From: CAVQGZ01 sp963714455
Lineage (GTDB): Bacteria > Actinomycetota > Actinomycetes > Jiangellales > Jiangellaceae
NCBI GenBank assembly: GCA_963714455.1
Contig: CAVQON010000015.1
Span: forward strand, 248,001-312,000
DNA length: 64,000 bases
Direction of reading: 5' to 3'
This document shows, piece by piece, positions 1 through 8,824 of the stretch. A program made the translations under genes and the position numbers. Below the pieces are notes generated by a model, which saw nothing but the letters and a program-made list of their open reading frames with translations, was not told the origin of the DNA and ran no database searches. Position 1 is the stretch's first letter, and every line of letters begins with the position of its first letter.

Positions 1-22
1 TGGACGCGACCGGACACCAGGG

Positions 23-937
23 CTACGGCACGGACCTCGTCGTGCGCGGACGGCGTTGACATCGGGGACAACTGTAGGACGAGCGGTTCATGAAGTGGTC
101 GCGGCGGATGGGCGTCTGGCAGCGGCGGCACGGCTGCCCGGCCCGGCCGTAGGCGTCGAGGTCGCGGGCGAACCAGCCCGACTGACCGTTCACGTCGACA
201 TACAGGGAGTCGAAGCTCGTGCCGCCGGCCCGGACGGCCTGCCCGAGCACCTCGCGCACGCAGCCCAGAAGGTCGTGCACCGCAGCCCGGCGCAGCGTCG
301 CGGTGGGGCGGTCGTAGTGCAGCCTGGCCCGCCACAACGCCTCGTCGGCGTAGATGTTGCCGATGCCGGAGACCAGCGACTGGTCGAGAAGTGCGCGCTT
401 GACCCCGGTGTGCCGCGACCGCAGGCGGCGCACGAACGCGTCGTCGTCGAAGCCGGGCTCGAGCGGGTCCGCGGCGATGTGCGCGATCGGCGTGGGCACC
501 ACGACACCGTGGCGCTCCACGCCGGTGTCGCACACCAGCAGCCCCCCGAAGGTGCGCTGGTCGACGAAGTGCAGCTCGCGCAGCGGCCCGCCGTCGGCGG
601 CCGGCGCGTCGCGGTCGGGTTCGGGGTGGGTGAACGTCATCCGCACCCGCAGGTGCGGTGAGTCCGGCAGCGCGGGGTCGGGCAGCAGCAGCTGGCCGCT
701 CATGCCGAGGTGGCCGAGCACGAACGACCCGTCGTCGAGGACGAACCACACGTACTTGCCACGCCGCGCGACGTCGGTGACGCGACGTCCGGCCAGCCGG
801 GCGCTGAAGTCGGCCGGCCCGGCGACGTGGCGTCGCACGGCCCGGTCGTTGAGCACGGTGACCGACCGGATCGCGCGGCCCGGCACGTAGGCGGCCAGGC
901 CACGACGGACGGTCTCGACCTCGGGCAGCTCAGGCAT
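23..937 (-). CDS. mutM: Formamidopyrimidine-DNA glycosylase (Fpg/MutM)
   Basis: Bifunctional DNA glycosylase/AP lyase that removes 8-oxoguanine and other oxidised purines in base excision repair. The 304-aa product starts MPELPEVETVRRG, in which Pro2 is the Schiff-base nucleophile and Glu3 is catalytic. The C-terminal zinc finger is complete, with Cys pairs near residues 270/273 and 290/293 flanking the DNA-binding NRSSYSC segment. The frame stays open upstream to 1078, but the family N-terminus fixes the start at the ATG ending at 937. It overlaps the end of rnc by 8 bp, so it is probably the last gene of a DUF177-rpmF-rnc-mutM operon. Confidence 0.97.
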   Translation of the reverse strand: MPELPEVETVRRGLAAYVPGRAIRSVTVLNDRAVRRHVAGPADFSARLAGRRVTDVARRGKYVWFVLDDGSFVLGHLGMSGQLLLPDPALPDSPHLRVRMTFTHPEPDRDAPAADGGPLRELHFVDQRTFGGLLVCDTGVERHGVVVPTPIAHIAADPLEPGFDDDAFVRRLRSRHTGVKRALLDQSLVSGIGNIYADEALWRARLHYDRPTATLRRAAVHDLLGCVREVLGQAVRAGGTSFDSLYVDVNGQSGWFARDLDAYGRAGQPCRRCQTPIRRDHFMNRSSYSCPRCQRRPRTTRSVP

Positions 938-1679
938 CGTCGGCGCGGGCGCCGACCTCGGCGACTGCCCGCGCGTCGGCCGCGGTGGCCCGCATCGCCC
1001 GGCAGGCGATCTCGGCGGCGTTCTGCTCGGCCTGCTTCTTGCTGCGGCCGTGCCCGGTACCCAGCGTCGTGGACTCAAGCGCCACCTCGGCCGTGTACTC
1101 GCGAGCGTGGTCCGGACCGGTGCCGCTCACCCGGTACTGCGGTGCGGGCTCGTGGCGTGCGGCCAGGTACTCCTGCAGGCACGTCTTCCAGTCGGTGCCG
1201 GCGTTGCTGTCGGCGGCCTCGTCCAGCCGTCCGGCCACCAGCCGCATCACCAGCGACGCCGCGGTGGCGAACCCGTGCTCCAGGTAGACCGCCCCGATCA
1301 CGGCCTCCATGGAGTCGGCGAGGATCGACGCCTTGTCGCGCCCGCCGGTGAGCTCTTCGCCGTTGCCCAGGCGCAGGTAGGCCCCGAGACCGATCTCGCG
1401 GGCGACCTCGGCGAGCGCCACCGCGCTGACCACGCCGGAACGGCTCTTGGCCAGGCGCCCCTCGGCGTGCGTCGGGTTGCGCCGGTACAGGGCGTCGGTG
1501 ACGGCCAGCCCAAGGACGGAGTCGCCGAGAAACTCCAGGCGCTCGTTCGTGGGAAGCCCGCCGTGCTCGAAGGCGTAGGAGCGGTGCGTGAGCGCCAGCT
1601 CCAGCAGCGAGGGCGTCAGGCCCACGCCGAGACTCGCGACCAGCGGCCCCAGGTCGGGCGAGGCGTGCTCGGGCGTCAC
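930..1679 (-). CDS. rnc: Ribonuclease III
   Basis: Double-strand-specific endoribonuclease that processes rRNA and mRNA. The 249-aa protein has the signature NERLEFLGDSVLG (about residues 45-57) and a second metal-binding stretch, DSMEAVIGA, around 122-130 (Asp122, Glu125). A C-terminal dsRNA-binding domain spans about 160-230, ending in a GxGxSKKxAEQxAA-like helix. It lies just downstream of rpmF (7-bp gap), the rpmF-rnc arrangement common in actinobacteria and firmicutes, and overlaps mutM. Confidence 0.97.
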   Translation of the reverse strand: MTPEHASPDLGPLVASLGVGLTPSLLELALTHRSYAFEHGGLPTNERLEFLGDSVLGLAVTDALYRRNPTHAEGRLAKSRSGVVSAVALAEVAREIGLGAYLRLGNGEELTGGRDKASILADSMEAVIGAVYLEHGFATAASLVMRLVAGRLDEAADSNAGTDWKTCLQEYLAARHEPAPQYRVSGTGPDHAREYTAEVALESTTLGTGHGRSKKQAEQNAAEIACRAMRATAADARAVAEVGARADDA

Positions 1680-1686
1680 CGGTCGA

Positions 1687-1890
1687 TCAGGCGTCGGCGA
1701 CCCGGCGGTTGTTGTACTCGCGGAACAGCTCCGTGCCCTGGGAGTCGGTCACGACGGCAGCGCGGTGCGGGACCACCCAGGTGACGCGGCCGTTGACGAC
1801 CTTCTTCTGCACCTGGGGCAGCTGGGCCTTCCATGCCGAGCGGCGGCTGCGGGTGTTGCTGCGCGACATCTTGCGCTTCGGGACGGCCAT
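1687..1890 (-). CDS. rpmF: 50S ribosomal protein L32, zinc-free form
   Basis: Large-subunit ribosomal protein of 67 aa beginning MAVPKRKMSRSNTRSRRSAW, the diagnostic L32 N-terminus. Zinc-binding L32 proteins carry two CxxC pairs in the second half. This copy has no cysteine at all and instead has a charged, Val-rich C-terminus. It is therefore the zinc-independent (C-minus) type, and a little longer than the usual 56-60 aa. It sits 2 bp after the DUF177 gene, the near-universal yceD-rpmF pair. Confidence 0.93.
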   Translation of the reverse strand: MAVPKRKMSRSNTRSRRSAWKAQLPQVQKKVVNGRVTWVVPHRAAVVTDSQGTELFREYNNRRVADA

Positions 1891-1892
1891 GG

Positions 1893-2456
1893 TTACTGCT
1901 CCTCGGGTAGGTCGTCGGACGTCGAAGAACCGTCGGCGGCCAGGCTGCTCAGCGCAGCCCACCGGGGGTCGACGGGGTCGTTGTGGGCGTGCGCCGGGTC
2001 GTCGGCCAGCTTGGTGCCGCACTCGGGGCACAGGCCCGGGCAGTCGTCGCGGCACAGCAGCGTGGCGGGAAGGGCCAGGCCGATGGCGTCGCGCAGCACC
2101 GGCTCGAGGTCGAGCAGGTCGCCCTGCATGACGAGCGAGTCGTCGTCGAGGTCGTCGGCCGGGTAGGCCACCAGCTCGTGGGTGTCGATGTCGACCTGGA
2201 GCGAGACCGGGTCGAGGCACCGGGCGCACTCCCCGGTGACCGGGACGCTGGTGCGCAGCGAGACGTACACACCTTCCATCACCGCCTCGAGCAGGATGTC
2301 GCAGTCCAGCTCCGCGTCGGCAGGCACGGCGGCCAGACCCACCACCAGGTCGGCGGGTGCGGGCAGCGTCCGGCGCACCCGCAGCGAGGTCCCGGGGCGG
2401 CGGCCCAGCTCGTGGGTGTCGAGCATGAAGGGCGCGTGGGAGCTGTGTGTCGTCAT
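1893..2456 (-). CDS. YceD-family protein (DUF177)
   Basis: A 187-aa YceD/DUF177 protein, a family linked to 23S rRNA and ribosome assembly because of its constant coupling to rpmF. Visible hallmarks are the GECARCLDP motif in the middle and the cysteine-rich CRDDCPGLCPECG segment near residue 140, likely a metal site. The C-terminus is acidic and low in complexity. It heads the rpmF-rnc-mutM gene string. The start is the ATG at 2456. Confidence 0.88.
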   Translation of the reverse strand: MTTHSSHAPFMLDTHELGRRPGTSLRVRRTLPAPADLVVGLAAVPADAELDCDILLEAVMEGVYVSLRTSVPVTGECARCLDPVSLQVDIDTHELVAYPADDLDDDSLVMQGDLLDLEPVLRDAIGLALPATLLCRDDCPGLCPECGTKLADDPAHAHNDPVDPRWAALSSLAADGSSTSDDLPEEQ

Positions 2457-2525
2457 GGCAGTGGGGTCGGTCGGGGTTGGTCGTGGCGCCGGTTGGACGC
2501 CGCTCGACGCAGGCCGAACCCGGCG

Positions 2526-2531
2526 AGGATA
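2526..2531 (-). promoter_or_regulatory. Possible -10 box for the DUF177-rpmF-rnc-mutM operon
   Basis: On the minus strand the coaD-DUF177 spacer contains TATCCT, about 70 bp upstream of the DUF177 start. This is a good actinobacterial -10 (TANNNT), but no convincing -35 is visible 16-18 bp upstream. It is the only TANNNT candidate I noticed in this roughly 100-bp spacer. Confidence 0.3.
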
Positions 2532-2558
2532 CCCGGGAGGAGTCGTGGCCGCGAAATC

Positions 2559-3044
2559 TCAGCCTTGCTGCGACGGCAGCTTCTCCACGAGGCGGGTCGA
2601 CACGACCGGCGGCACGAGGGCGCTCACGTCGCCACCGAACATCGCCACGTCGCGCACCAGGCTCGACGAGAGGTAGGAGTGCTCCGGGTTGGTCGCGACG
2701 AAGAGCGTGTCCAGGCCGGAGAGGCGGTGGTTCATCTGTGCCATCTGCAGCTCGTAGTCGAAGTCGGTCACCGCACGCAGGCCCTTCACGACGACAGGGA
2801 TGTTCTCCCGCTCGCAGAAGTCGACGAGCAGCCCGTGGAACGAGCTGACACGAATGTTCGGCAGGTGCCCGGTGGCCTCGCCCAGCAGCTCGATGCGCTC
2901 GTCCACGGTGAAGAGGCCGTTCTTCGACCGGTTGACCAGCACGGCGACCACGACCTCGTCGAAGATCAGGCTCGCCCGCTCGAGCACGTCGAGGTGGCCG
3001 TTGGTCACCGGGTCGAACGAGCCCGGACAGGCGCAGCGACTCAC
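2559..3044 (-). CDS. coaD: Phosphopantetheine adenylyltransferase
   Basis: Fourth step of coenzyme A biosynthesis: 4'-phosphopantetheine + ATP gives dephospho-CoA + PPi. The 161-aa protein has the nucleotidyltransferase motif GSFDPVTNGHLD (residues 8-19, containing TxGH) and the C-terminal YLSSSLVRD motif that grips ATP. The start is GTG at 3044. It lies 9 bp downstream of rsmD, a widely conserved pair. Confidence 0.97.
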   Translation of the reverse strand: MSRCACPGSFDPVTNGHLDVLERASLIFDEVVVAVLVNRSKNGLFTVDERIELLGEATGHLPNIRVSSFHGLLVDFCERENIPVVVKGLRAVTDFDYELQMAQMNHRLSGLDTLFVATNPEHSYLSSSLVRDVAMFGGDVSALVPPVVSTRLVEKLPSQQG

Positions 3045-3053
3045 GGGGCTCCC

Positions 3054-3650
3054 TCAGCCGTCCGACAGGGCTTGATCAACTGACCAGCGAAGGTACCAGA
3101 GCAGAGTCTCGGAGTAGCGGCGCGAGGCAAGAACGGTCAGGTCGTCCGGCCAGGACGGCGGGTGCTCGCGTGCGGAGCGCTCCACGACCAGCAGGGCGTC
3201 GTCGGCCAGCCAGCCGTTGTCGACGAGCGCCCGCAGCACCTGAGCCAGCGAGTCCGACGAGAACGCGTAGGGCGGGTCGGCGAGCACCAGGTCGACCCGC
3301 GGGTACGCACCGCCGGCGGGCGGGGTGCGCAGCGCCCGCTCCACGTCGGTGCCACGGATCTCGACCTCGCCGAGCCCGGTCGTGGCGACGTTGCGGCGCA
3401 GCGCCGCGAGCGCGCGCCGGTCGCGCTCGACGAAGGTGGCGCGGGCCGCGCCCCTCGACAGGGCTTCCAGCCCGAGCGCACCGCTGCCGGCGAAGAGGTC
3501 GAGCACGACGAGTCCGTCCAAGGAGCCGAGCTCGGAGGTGAGGGTCGAGAACATCGCCTCGCGTACCCGGTCGGACGTGGGCCGAGTCGCCTCCCCGTCG
3601 GGCACCACCAGGCGCCGGCCCCCGGCGCGCCCGGCCACCACCCGGGTCAC
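3054..3650 (-). CDS. rsmD: 16S rRNA m2G966 methyltransferase RsmD
   Basis: SAM-dependent methyltransferase that modifies guanine 966 of 16S rRNA. The 198-aa Rossmann-fold protein shows the SAM-binding motif VLDLFAGSGALGLEAL (about 49-64) and the N-methyltransferase catalytic motif LADPPYAF (about 124-131). The N-terminal RVVAGRAGGRRL and RPTSDRVREAMF segments are typical of RsmD. It lies between recG and coaD on the same strand with gaps of 19 and 9 bp. Confidence 0.95.
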   Translation of the reverse strand: MTRVVAGRAGGRRLVVPDGEATRPTSDRVREAMFSTLTSELGSLDGLVVLDLFAGSGALGLEALSRGAARATFVERDRRALAALRRNVATTGLGEVEIRGTDVERALRTPPAGGAYPRVDLVLADPPYAFSSDSLAQVLRALVDNGWLADDALLVVERSAREHPPSWPDDLTVLASRRYSETLLWYLRWSVDQALSDG

Positions 3651-3669
3651 GCCGCAGCTCCGGCGCGCC

Positions 3670-5811
3670 TCATGCCCGCTCCAGGTAGTCGCCGCGCTCG
3701 GCGGTCATCCGGTCGACCTCGGCGGCCAGGTCGTGCTGACCTGCCAGGTCGGGGTCGGCGTCCACGAGCAGGGCGGCGTCGGCGCGGGCGTCGACGATCA
3801 GGTCGACGTCACGCTGCAACGAGAGGAGGCGCAGGCTGGAGCGTCGCCCGGACTGGGCGACCCCGAGAAGGTCCCCCTCGCGACGCTGGCTGAGGTCGAG
3901 CTCGGCCAGCGCGAACCCGTCGGTGGTCGCGGCGACCGCGGCGAGCCGCTCCCGCGCCGGCGACCCGTCCGGGGCTCGGGTCACGAGCAGGCACACCGAG
4001 GCTGCCGCCCCACGTCCGACCCGTCCGCGCAGCTGGTGCAGCTGGGCGACGCCGAACCGGTCGGCGTCCATGACGACCATCACGCTGGCCTCGGGCACGT
4101 CCACGCCGACCTCGACGACGGTGGTGGCGACGAGCACCGGCGTGGTGCCGTCGGCGAATGCAGCCATGGCGGCGTCCTTCTCCTCCGCGGCCATCCGCCC
4201 GTGCACGACGCCGACGTCGATGCCGGCCAGCGGACCGTCGCGCAGCATGGGCGCCGTCTCCAGCACCGACGGACCCTCGCCGGGCTCGCTCTCGTTGCCG
4301 ATGCGAGGGCACACGACGAACGCCCGGTTGCCGGCGTCCACCTCTTCGCGCACGCGCTGCCAGGCCCGGTCGAGGTAGTGCGGCTTGTCGTCGACGGGCA
4401 CGACGTGCGTCGCCACCGGCGAGCGCCCCGGCGGCAGCTCGCCGAGCACCGACACGTCGAGGTCGCCGAACACGGTCATGGCGATGGTGCGCGGGATCGG
4501 CGTCGCCGTGAGCACCAGCACGTGCGGACGTGCGTCGCTCGGGGCGCGTTCGGCCAGCACGGCACGCTGCTCGACACCGAAGCGGTGCTGCTCGTCCACG
4601 ACGACGAGGCCGAGGTCGAAGAACTGGACGTGCTCGGAGAGCAGGGCATGGGTGCCGACGACGATGCCGGCGGTGCCCGATGCCAGGTCGAGCAGGCGCT
4701 GGCGCCGTTGCGCCGCCGGGGTCGACCCGGTGAGCAGCACGACGCGGGTCGACACGTCCGCTCCCCCCAGCATGCCGGCATCGGCGAGCGGACCGAGCAT
4801 GGCGCGCAGCGACCGGTCGTGCTGCTGGGCGAGAACCTCGGTGGGGGCCAGCAGCGCCGCCTGACCGCCCGCGTCGACGACCGCCAGCATGGCCCGCAGG
4901 GCCACCACCGTCTTGCCGGAGCCGACGTCGCCGTGCAGCAACCGGTGCATGGGGTGCTCGCGCGCCAGCTCGGCGGCGATCTGGCCCCCCACCTCGACCT
5001 GTGCCGCCGTGAGCGCGAACGGCCGTCGGCGGTCGAAGGCAGCCAGCAGGCCCCCCTCGGCCTCGCGGCGCGGCGTGGCCGGCATCGCCGCCGCGGCCCC
5101 CCGCCGCCGGGCGAGCTCGACCTGCAGCACGAACGCCTCCTCGTAGCGCAGCCGGCGCAGCCCGGCGGCCAGCACCGCCCGGTCGGTCGGGTCGTGCACC
5201 GCCCGCAACGCCTCGAGCCGGCCCATCAGCCCACGGGTGGCCGCGACGCTCTCGGGCACCGGGTCGGGCAGCGACGTCAGCGGACCCAGCACAGTCGCCA
5301 CGGCCTTCGCCAGGCGCCACGACGACATCGCCCGCGTGGCCGGGTAGACGGGGATCAGGTCACCGGCGAACTGCAGCGCGGCCTCGGCGGTGTCCGGGTC
5401 GGTGCTGGAGTCCAGCAGCAAGAAGTCGGGGTGCACCAGCTGCCTGGTGCCCCGGTAGGTGTTGACCGTCCCGGCGAACAGGCCGACCCGGCCCTCGGCG
5501 AGCTGGCGCTGCGGGCCCCGGGTGCTGAAGAACGTCAGGCGCAGCCGGTCGCGGCCGTCGGTGACGACCACCTCCATCACCTGACCGCGGCGCTGGCGCA
5601 TCGGTCGGGTGGTCACCGAGTCGACCCTGGCCAGAACCGTCACCTGCTCGTCGGGCGCCAGCGCCGCCAGGTCGGTGAGCTCGCCGCGCGAGGCGTATCG
5701 CCTCGGCACGTGCCACAGCAGGTCACCGACCGTGTGCAGGTCGAGCCCGGCCAGCGCCTTGGCTGTCCGCGCGTCCAGCACGCCGGTCAGCGGTGTCGCC
5801 AGCAGGCTCAC
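3670..5811 (-). CDS. recG: ATP-dependent DNA helicase RecG
   Basis: Branch-migrating helicase that remodels stalled forks and Holliday junctions. The 713-aa protein has an N-terminal wedge/OB domain, Walker A GDVGSGKT (about residue 295), a DEQH box (about 407) and motif VI QLRGRVGRG (about 594). It is a complete superfamily 2 helicase of normal length. The GTG start forms a GTGA overlap with the stop of the upstream DhaL-type kinase gene, so the two are probably translationally coupled. Confidence 0.97.
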   Translation of the reverse strand: MSLLATPLTGVLDARTAKALAGLDLHTVGDLLWHVPRRYASRGELTDLAALAPDEQVTVLARVDSVTTRPMRQRRGQVMEVVVTDGRDRLRLTFFSTRGPQRQLAEGRVGLFAGTVNTYRGTRQLVHPDFLLLDSSTDPDTAEAALQFAGDLIPVYPATRAMSSWRLAKAVATVLGPLTSLPDPVPESVAATRGLMGRLEALRAVHDPTDRAVLAAGLRRLRYEEAFVLQVELARRRGAAAAMPATPRREAEGGLLAAFDRRRPFALTAAQVEVGGQIAAELAREHPMHRLLHGDVGSGKTVVALRAMLAVVDAGGQAALLAPTEVLAQQHDRSLRAMLGPLADAGMLGGADVSTRVVLLTGSTPAAQRRQRLLDLASGTAGIVVGTHALLSEHVQFFDLGLVVVDEQHRFGVEQRAVLAERAPSDARPHVLVLTATPIPRTIAMTVFGDLDVSVLGELPPGRSPVATHVVPVDDKPHYLDRAWQRVREEVDAGNRAFVVCPRIGNESEPGEGPSVLETAPMLRDGPLAGIDVGVVHGRMAAEEKDAAMAAFADGTTPVLVATTVVEVGVDVPEASVMVVMDADRFGVAQLHQLRGRVGRGAAASVCLLVTRAPDGSPARERLAAVAATTDGFALAELDLSQRREGDLLGVAQSGRRSSLRLLSLQRDVDLIVDARADAALLVDADPDLAGQHDLAAEVDRMTAERGDYLERA

Positions 5812-7424
5812 TCAACGCCGAGCAGCAGCAGGTAGCGCGTCTGCCCCCCGTCGTAGCAGAGGCAGTCGGCCTCGGGGTGGGAGTCGGCCAGCCGTTGCAC
5901 GACCGCGTCGGCGAGACCGTCGGGAGCGTTCTCGCCCGTGATGATCGTCACCAGCTCGCCGCCGATGGCCAGCATGCGGGCGAGAACCGCGGCGGCGACG
6001 GTGAGGGGGTCGTCGCCGATCTCGACGAAGTCGCCGTTCACCACGCCGAGCACGTCGCCGGGCTGGCAGATGCCAGCCGTGGTCATGGCCCGCTTGGCAG
6101 CGATGGTGACGGCGCCGTCGCGGCAGTGCCCGGCCGCCGTCGTCATCGCGACGACGTCGGCGTCGAAGGGATGGTCGGCCTGGTGCACGGCGAGCGCGGC
6201 CACGCCCTGCACCTGGGTACGCGACGGGATGACGGCCACGTGGATGCCGTGCTCGCCCGCCTCGTGTGCCGCAGCCTGGGCGGACGGGATGAGCTCGCGA
6301 TGGTTCGGCAGCACCACGGCCTCGGCGACGTTGGCGGCCAGCAGCGCCTCGAGCACCTCCTGGGTCGATGCCAGGGCCCCGGATGCTGCGGACACGGTCG
6401 TGGCACCCACGGACGTGAACAGGTCGTGCAGGCCCGGTCCGGCCACACCGGCGACGACGGCTCGCCCGGTGCGCAGGTGGCGAGGCTCAGCGCTCACCTG
6501 GTCGGCGAAGTGGGTCACCCGGATGCGGAAGGGTCGGCCGGCCTCGACGCCACGCTCGACCGCCGCGCCGACGTCGTCGACATGGACGTGGACGTTCCAC
6601 AGGCCGTCGCCCCCGACCACCAGCAACGAGTCGCCGAGGGCCGCGAGCTCGTCGCGCAGCGCCGGCACCTTCTCGTCGGGGGCCTCCAGCAGGTACATCA
6701 CCTCGTACGCCGGCCCGCCGGCGACGAGGTCTTCTCCTGGGCGGATCTCGGGCATGCCCGCGTCGACGGGCACCCGCAGCCCCGTGGGCCGGCTCATCGG
6801 GCGGCCGGTCATGGCCGTGTCCATGGCCGCGAAGATCACCGCGATGCCACGCCCCCCGGCGTCCACGACACCTGCCCGGCGCAGCTTCTCATTCTGCTCA
6901 CGGGTAGCCATCACGGCCTCGTCGGCGGCGGTGACGGTCGTGCGCACGACGCGAGCCAGCGACGCGCCCTCGTCGGCGACGGCGGACGCCGCGTCGGCTG
7001 CCACCCGGAAGACCGTCAGCATCGTCCCCTCGACCGGCTCGACCACCGCCTCGTACCCCGCCCTGGCCCCGGCGAGCAGGGCGTCGGCGAACAGCCGGCC
7101 CCCGGGCACGGTGTCGGCCTCGCGGTCGAACACGCTCGCCACCCCACGGAACATCTGGCTGAAGATGACGCCGGAGTTGCCGCGCGCCCCGAGGAACGCC
7201 CCGCGGGCCGCCCCGCCCAGCACCTCGGCCAGCGAGTCGTCGGTCACGTCACCGACTCCGCGCACCGCGCTGTCGAGCGTCAGGTACATGTTCGTCCCGG
7301 TGTCGCCGTCGGGGACGGGGAAGACGTTGAGGGCGTCGATCTCCTCGCGGGAGCTGCCCAGCGCGGTACGCGCCTGGAGCAGCCACCGCCGCACGATGCC
7401 GGCGTCGACCTGCTCGGAGTGCAC
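5808..7424 (-). CDS. DhaL/DegV-type kinase (fatty acid kinase A-like, DAK family)
   Basis: A 538-aa protein with an N-terminal DhaL (Dak2) nucleotide-binding domain, recognised by NVFPVPDGDTGTNM near residue 35, whose Asp residues coordinate Mg-ATP. A long C-terminal DegV/FakA-type region follows. Homologues such as staphylococcal FakA phosphorylate FakB-bound fatty acids. The actinobacterial substrate is inferred, not seen. The frame is open up to 7628, but the conserved N-terminus fits the GTG at 7424, which leaves room for the rpmB promoter. It is coupled to recG by a 4-bp overlap. Confidence 0.85.
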   Translation of the reverse strand: MHSEQVDAGIVRRWLLQARTALGSSREEIDALNVFPVPDGDTGTNMYLTLDSAVRGVGDVTDDSLAEVLGGAARGAFLGARGNSGVIFSQMFRGVASVFDREADTVPGGRLFADALLAGARAGYEAVVEPVEGTMLTVFRVAADAASAVADEGASLARVVRTTVTAADEAVMATREQNEKLRRAGVVDAGGRGIAVIFAAMDTAMTGRPMSRPTGLRVPVDAGMPEIRPGEDLVAGGPAYEVMYLLEAPDEKVPALRDELAALGDSLLVVGGDGLWNVHVHVDDVGAAVERGVEAGRPFRIRVTHFADQVSAEPRHLRTGRAVVAGVAGPGLHDLFTSVGATTVSAASGALASTQEVLEALLAANVAEAVVLPNHRELIPSAQAAAHEAGEHGIHVAVIPSRTQVQGVAALAVHQADHPFDADVVAMTTAAGHCRDGAVTIAAKRAMTTAGICQPGDVLGVVNGDFVEIGDDPLTVAAAVLARMLAIGGELVTIITGENAPDGLADAVVQRLADSHPEADCLCYDGGQTRYLLLLGVE

Positions 7425-7463
7425 GCGCGGCAGCCTATCCACCCGGCGCGGGCAGCCCCGGTT

Positions 7464-7491
7464 TTGCGCACACTCCGCCTCGCCGTATCCT
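7464..7491 (+). promoter_or_regulatory. Likely rpmB promoter
   Basis: TTGCGC (7464-7469), a 16-bp spacer and TATCCT (7486-7491) lie about 90 bp upstream of the rpmB start, in the divergent spacer with the DhaL-type kinase gene. Both hexamers match the housekeeping sigma consensus well. This is seen by eye only. Confidence 0.45.
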
Positions 7492-7581
7492 TTCGTAGGT
7501 TCGAGCCCACCTTCGAGCGGGACGTTCTCACCCCCAGTCTCCCGACTGTTCTTCCAGACACTGTGACGAAGGAGTACGGCT

Positions 7582-7767
7582 GTGCCTGCCACCTGCGACA
7601 TCTGCGGCAAGGGGCCGGGTTTCGGCAACTCGATCTCTCACTCGCACCGGCGTACTCGCCGCCGTTGGAACCCGAACATCCAGCAGGTGCGTGCGACGGT
7701 CAACGGCTCGCCCAAGCGGGTCAACGCCTGCACGTCGTGCATCAAGGCGGGCAAGGTCTCGCGCTAG
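7582..7767 (+). CDS. rpmB: 50S ribosomal protein L28, zinc-binding form
   Basis: A 61-aa ribosomal protein of the large subunit. It carries two CxxC pairs, CDIC near the N-terminus and CTSC near residue 50, so it is the zinc-binding type, in contrast to the Cys-free L32 at the start of the window. The GTG start at 7582 is preceded by a strong GAAGGAG Shine-Dalgarno 7 nt away. The gene stands alone and converges on thiL. Confidence 0.95.
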   Translation: MPATCDICGKGPGFGNSISHSHRRTRRRWNPNIQQVRATVNGSPKRVNACTSCIKAGKVSR

Positions 7768-7782
7768 TCGGCGCAGCGCCCG

Positions 7783-8751
7783 TCACCGGGCGAAGTGGTC
7801 GAAGCCCCCGTCGGTGCCGCTGAGCCCGTCGGGCATGGCTTCCCAGCGCTCCACCTGAACACCGGAGCCCTGCACGACCGTCCCGATGGACGTCCAGTCC
7901 GGTGGGAGCGCCACTGCGGGTGGGAAGCACGCGACCAACGCGTGGTCCTCTCCCCCGCCGAACACCCACGAGCGCACGTCGACCCCCAACCCGCGCGCCA
8001 TCTGCTCGAGCTGGTCGGCGACCGGGACGAGGTCGGGGTCGATCCGCACGCCGACGTCGGACTGGCGTGCGACGTGGCCCAGGTCGGCGAGCAGCCCGTC
8101 GCTGACGTCGATCATGGCGTGCGCGCCGAGCGCGGCAGCCGCCGGCCCCGCGGCGTAGGGCGGGTCGGGGCAGCGCTGGGCGTCGACGAGCGCGCGCGGG
8201 GAGCGGAAGCCGCGTTGCAGCACCGCCAGACCCGCCGCGGCGTAGCCGAGCCGCCCGCACACCGCGACAGTGTCGCCGGGCAGCGCCCCAGCCCTGGTGA
8301 CCAGCGGCCCGTCCAGCACGCCGACAGCGGTGACGGTGACCCCGACGTGCTCGCCGGCGACGATGTCGCCGCCGACGACGCTCGCACCGACGCGTCCGGA
8401 CTCCTCAGCCAGCCCCTGCGCCAGCGCCGTCAGCCAGGCGGCGTCGAGATCGCCCGGAGCCGCGACCCCGGCGAGCAGCGCGACCGTTCGTGCACCCATG
8501 GCTGCGACGTCTGCCATGTTGACCGCGGCGGCCTTGCGCCCCACCTCGTGGCCACCGGTCCAGTCGAGGCGAAAGTGGGAGCCCTCGACGAGCACGTCGG
8601 TGCACACCACGACCCGAGCGCCGCCCAGGTCGAGCACAGCCGCGTCGTCGCCGGGGCCGAGCGCGACCTCGGGTCCCTGCGGCAGCGTCGGCAGCATGCG
8701 CGCCAGGAACCCGAACTCACCGACGTCGCTCAGTCGCTCATCAGCCGCCAC
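7783..8751 (-). CDS. thiL: Thiamine-monophosphate kinase
   Basis: Phosphorylates thiamine monophosphate to the active cofactor thiamine diphosphate. The 322-aa protein belongs to the AIR-synthase/ThiL fold: GPGDDAAVL near residue 32 and TDVLVEGSHF near 51 bind metal and ATP, DVAAMGA lies near 81, and GGGEDHAL near 264 is the C-terminal signature. The GTG start at 8751 has TAGGGT 8 nt upstream and only a weak GAGG. It is divergent from the Lrp-type gene and convergent with rpmB. Confidence 0.94.
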   Translation of the reverse strand: MAADERLSDVGEFGFLARMLPTLPQGPEVALGPGDDAAVLDLGGARVVVCTDVLVEGSHFRLDWTGGHEVGRKAAAVNMADVAAMGARTVALLAGVAAPGDLDAAWLTALAQGLAEESGRVGASVVGGDIVAGEHVGVTVTAVGVLDGPLVTRAGALPGDTVAVCGRLGYAAAGLAVLQRGFRSPRALVDAQRCPDPPYAAGPAAAALGAHAMIDVSDGLLADLGHVARQSDVGVRIDPDLVPVADQLEQMARGLGVDVRSWVFGGGEDHALVACFPPAVALPPDWTSIGTVVQGSGVQVERWEAMPDGLSGTDGGFDHFAR

Positions 8752-8759
8752 GCCTCGAC

Positions 8760-8782
8760 ACCCTAGGCGCTGCGAGTAGGGT
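8760..8782. promoter_or_regulatory. Mirrored -10-like boxes between thiL and the Lrp-domain gene
   Basis: ACCCTA (8760-8765) and TAGGGT (8777-8782) form an inverted repeat with an 11-bp centre. Each arm reads as TAGGGT (TANNNT) in one direction. The minus-strand copy lies 8 nt from the thiL GTG, and the plus-strand copy lies upstream of the gene at 8825. Overlapping divergent promoters are the simplest reading. Confidence 0.35.
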
Positions 8783-8824
8783 GACGAACGCGCACAGCAA
8801 GCCCTTCTACGACCGGGAGCCGAC

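Noticed and set aside
1..22. Coding sequence before mutM
   Set aside because: Only 22 bases lie between the window edge and the mutM stop, too few to assign.
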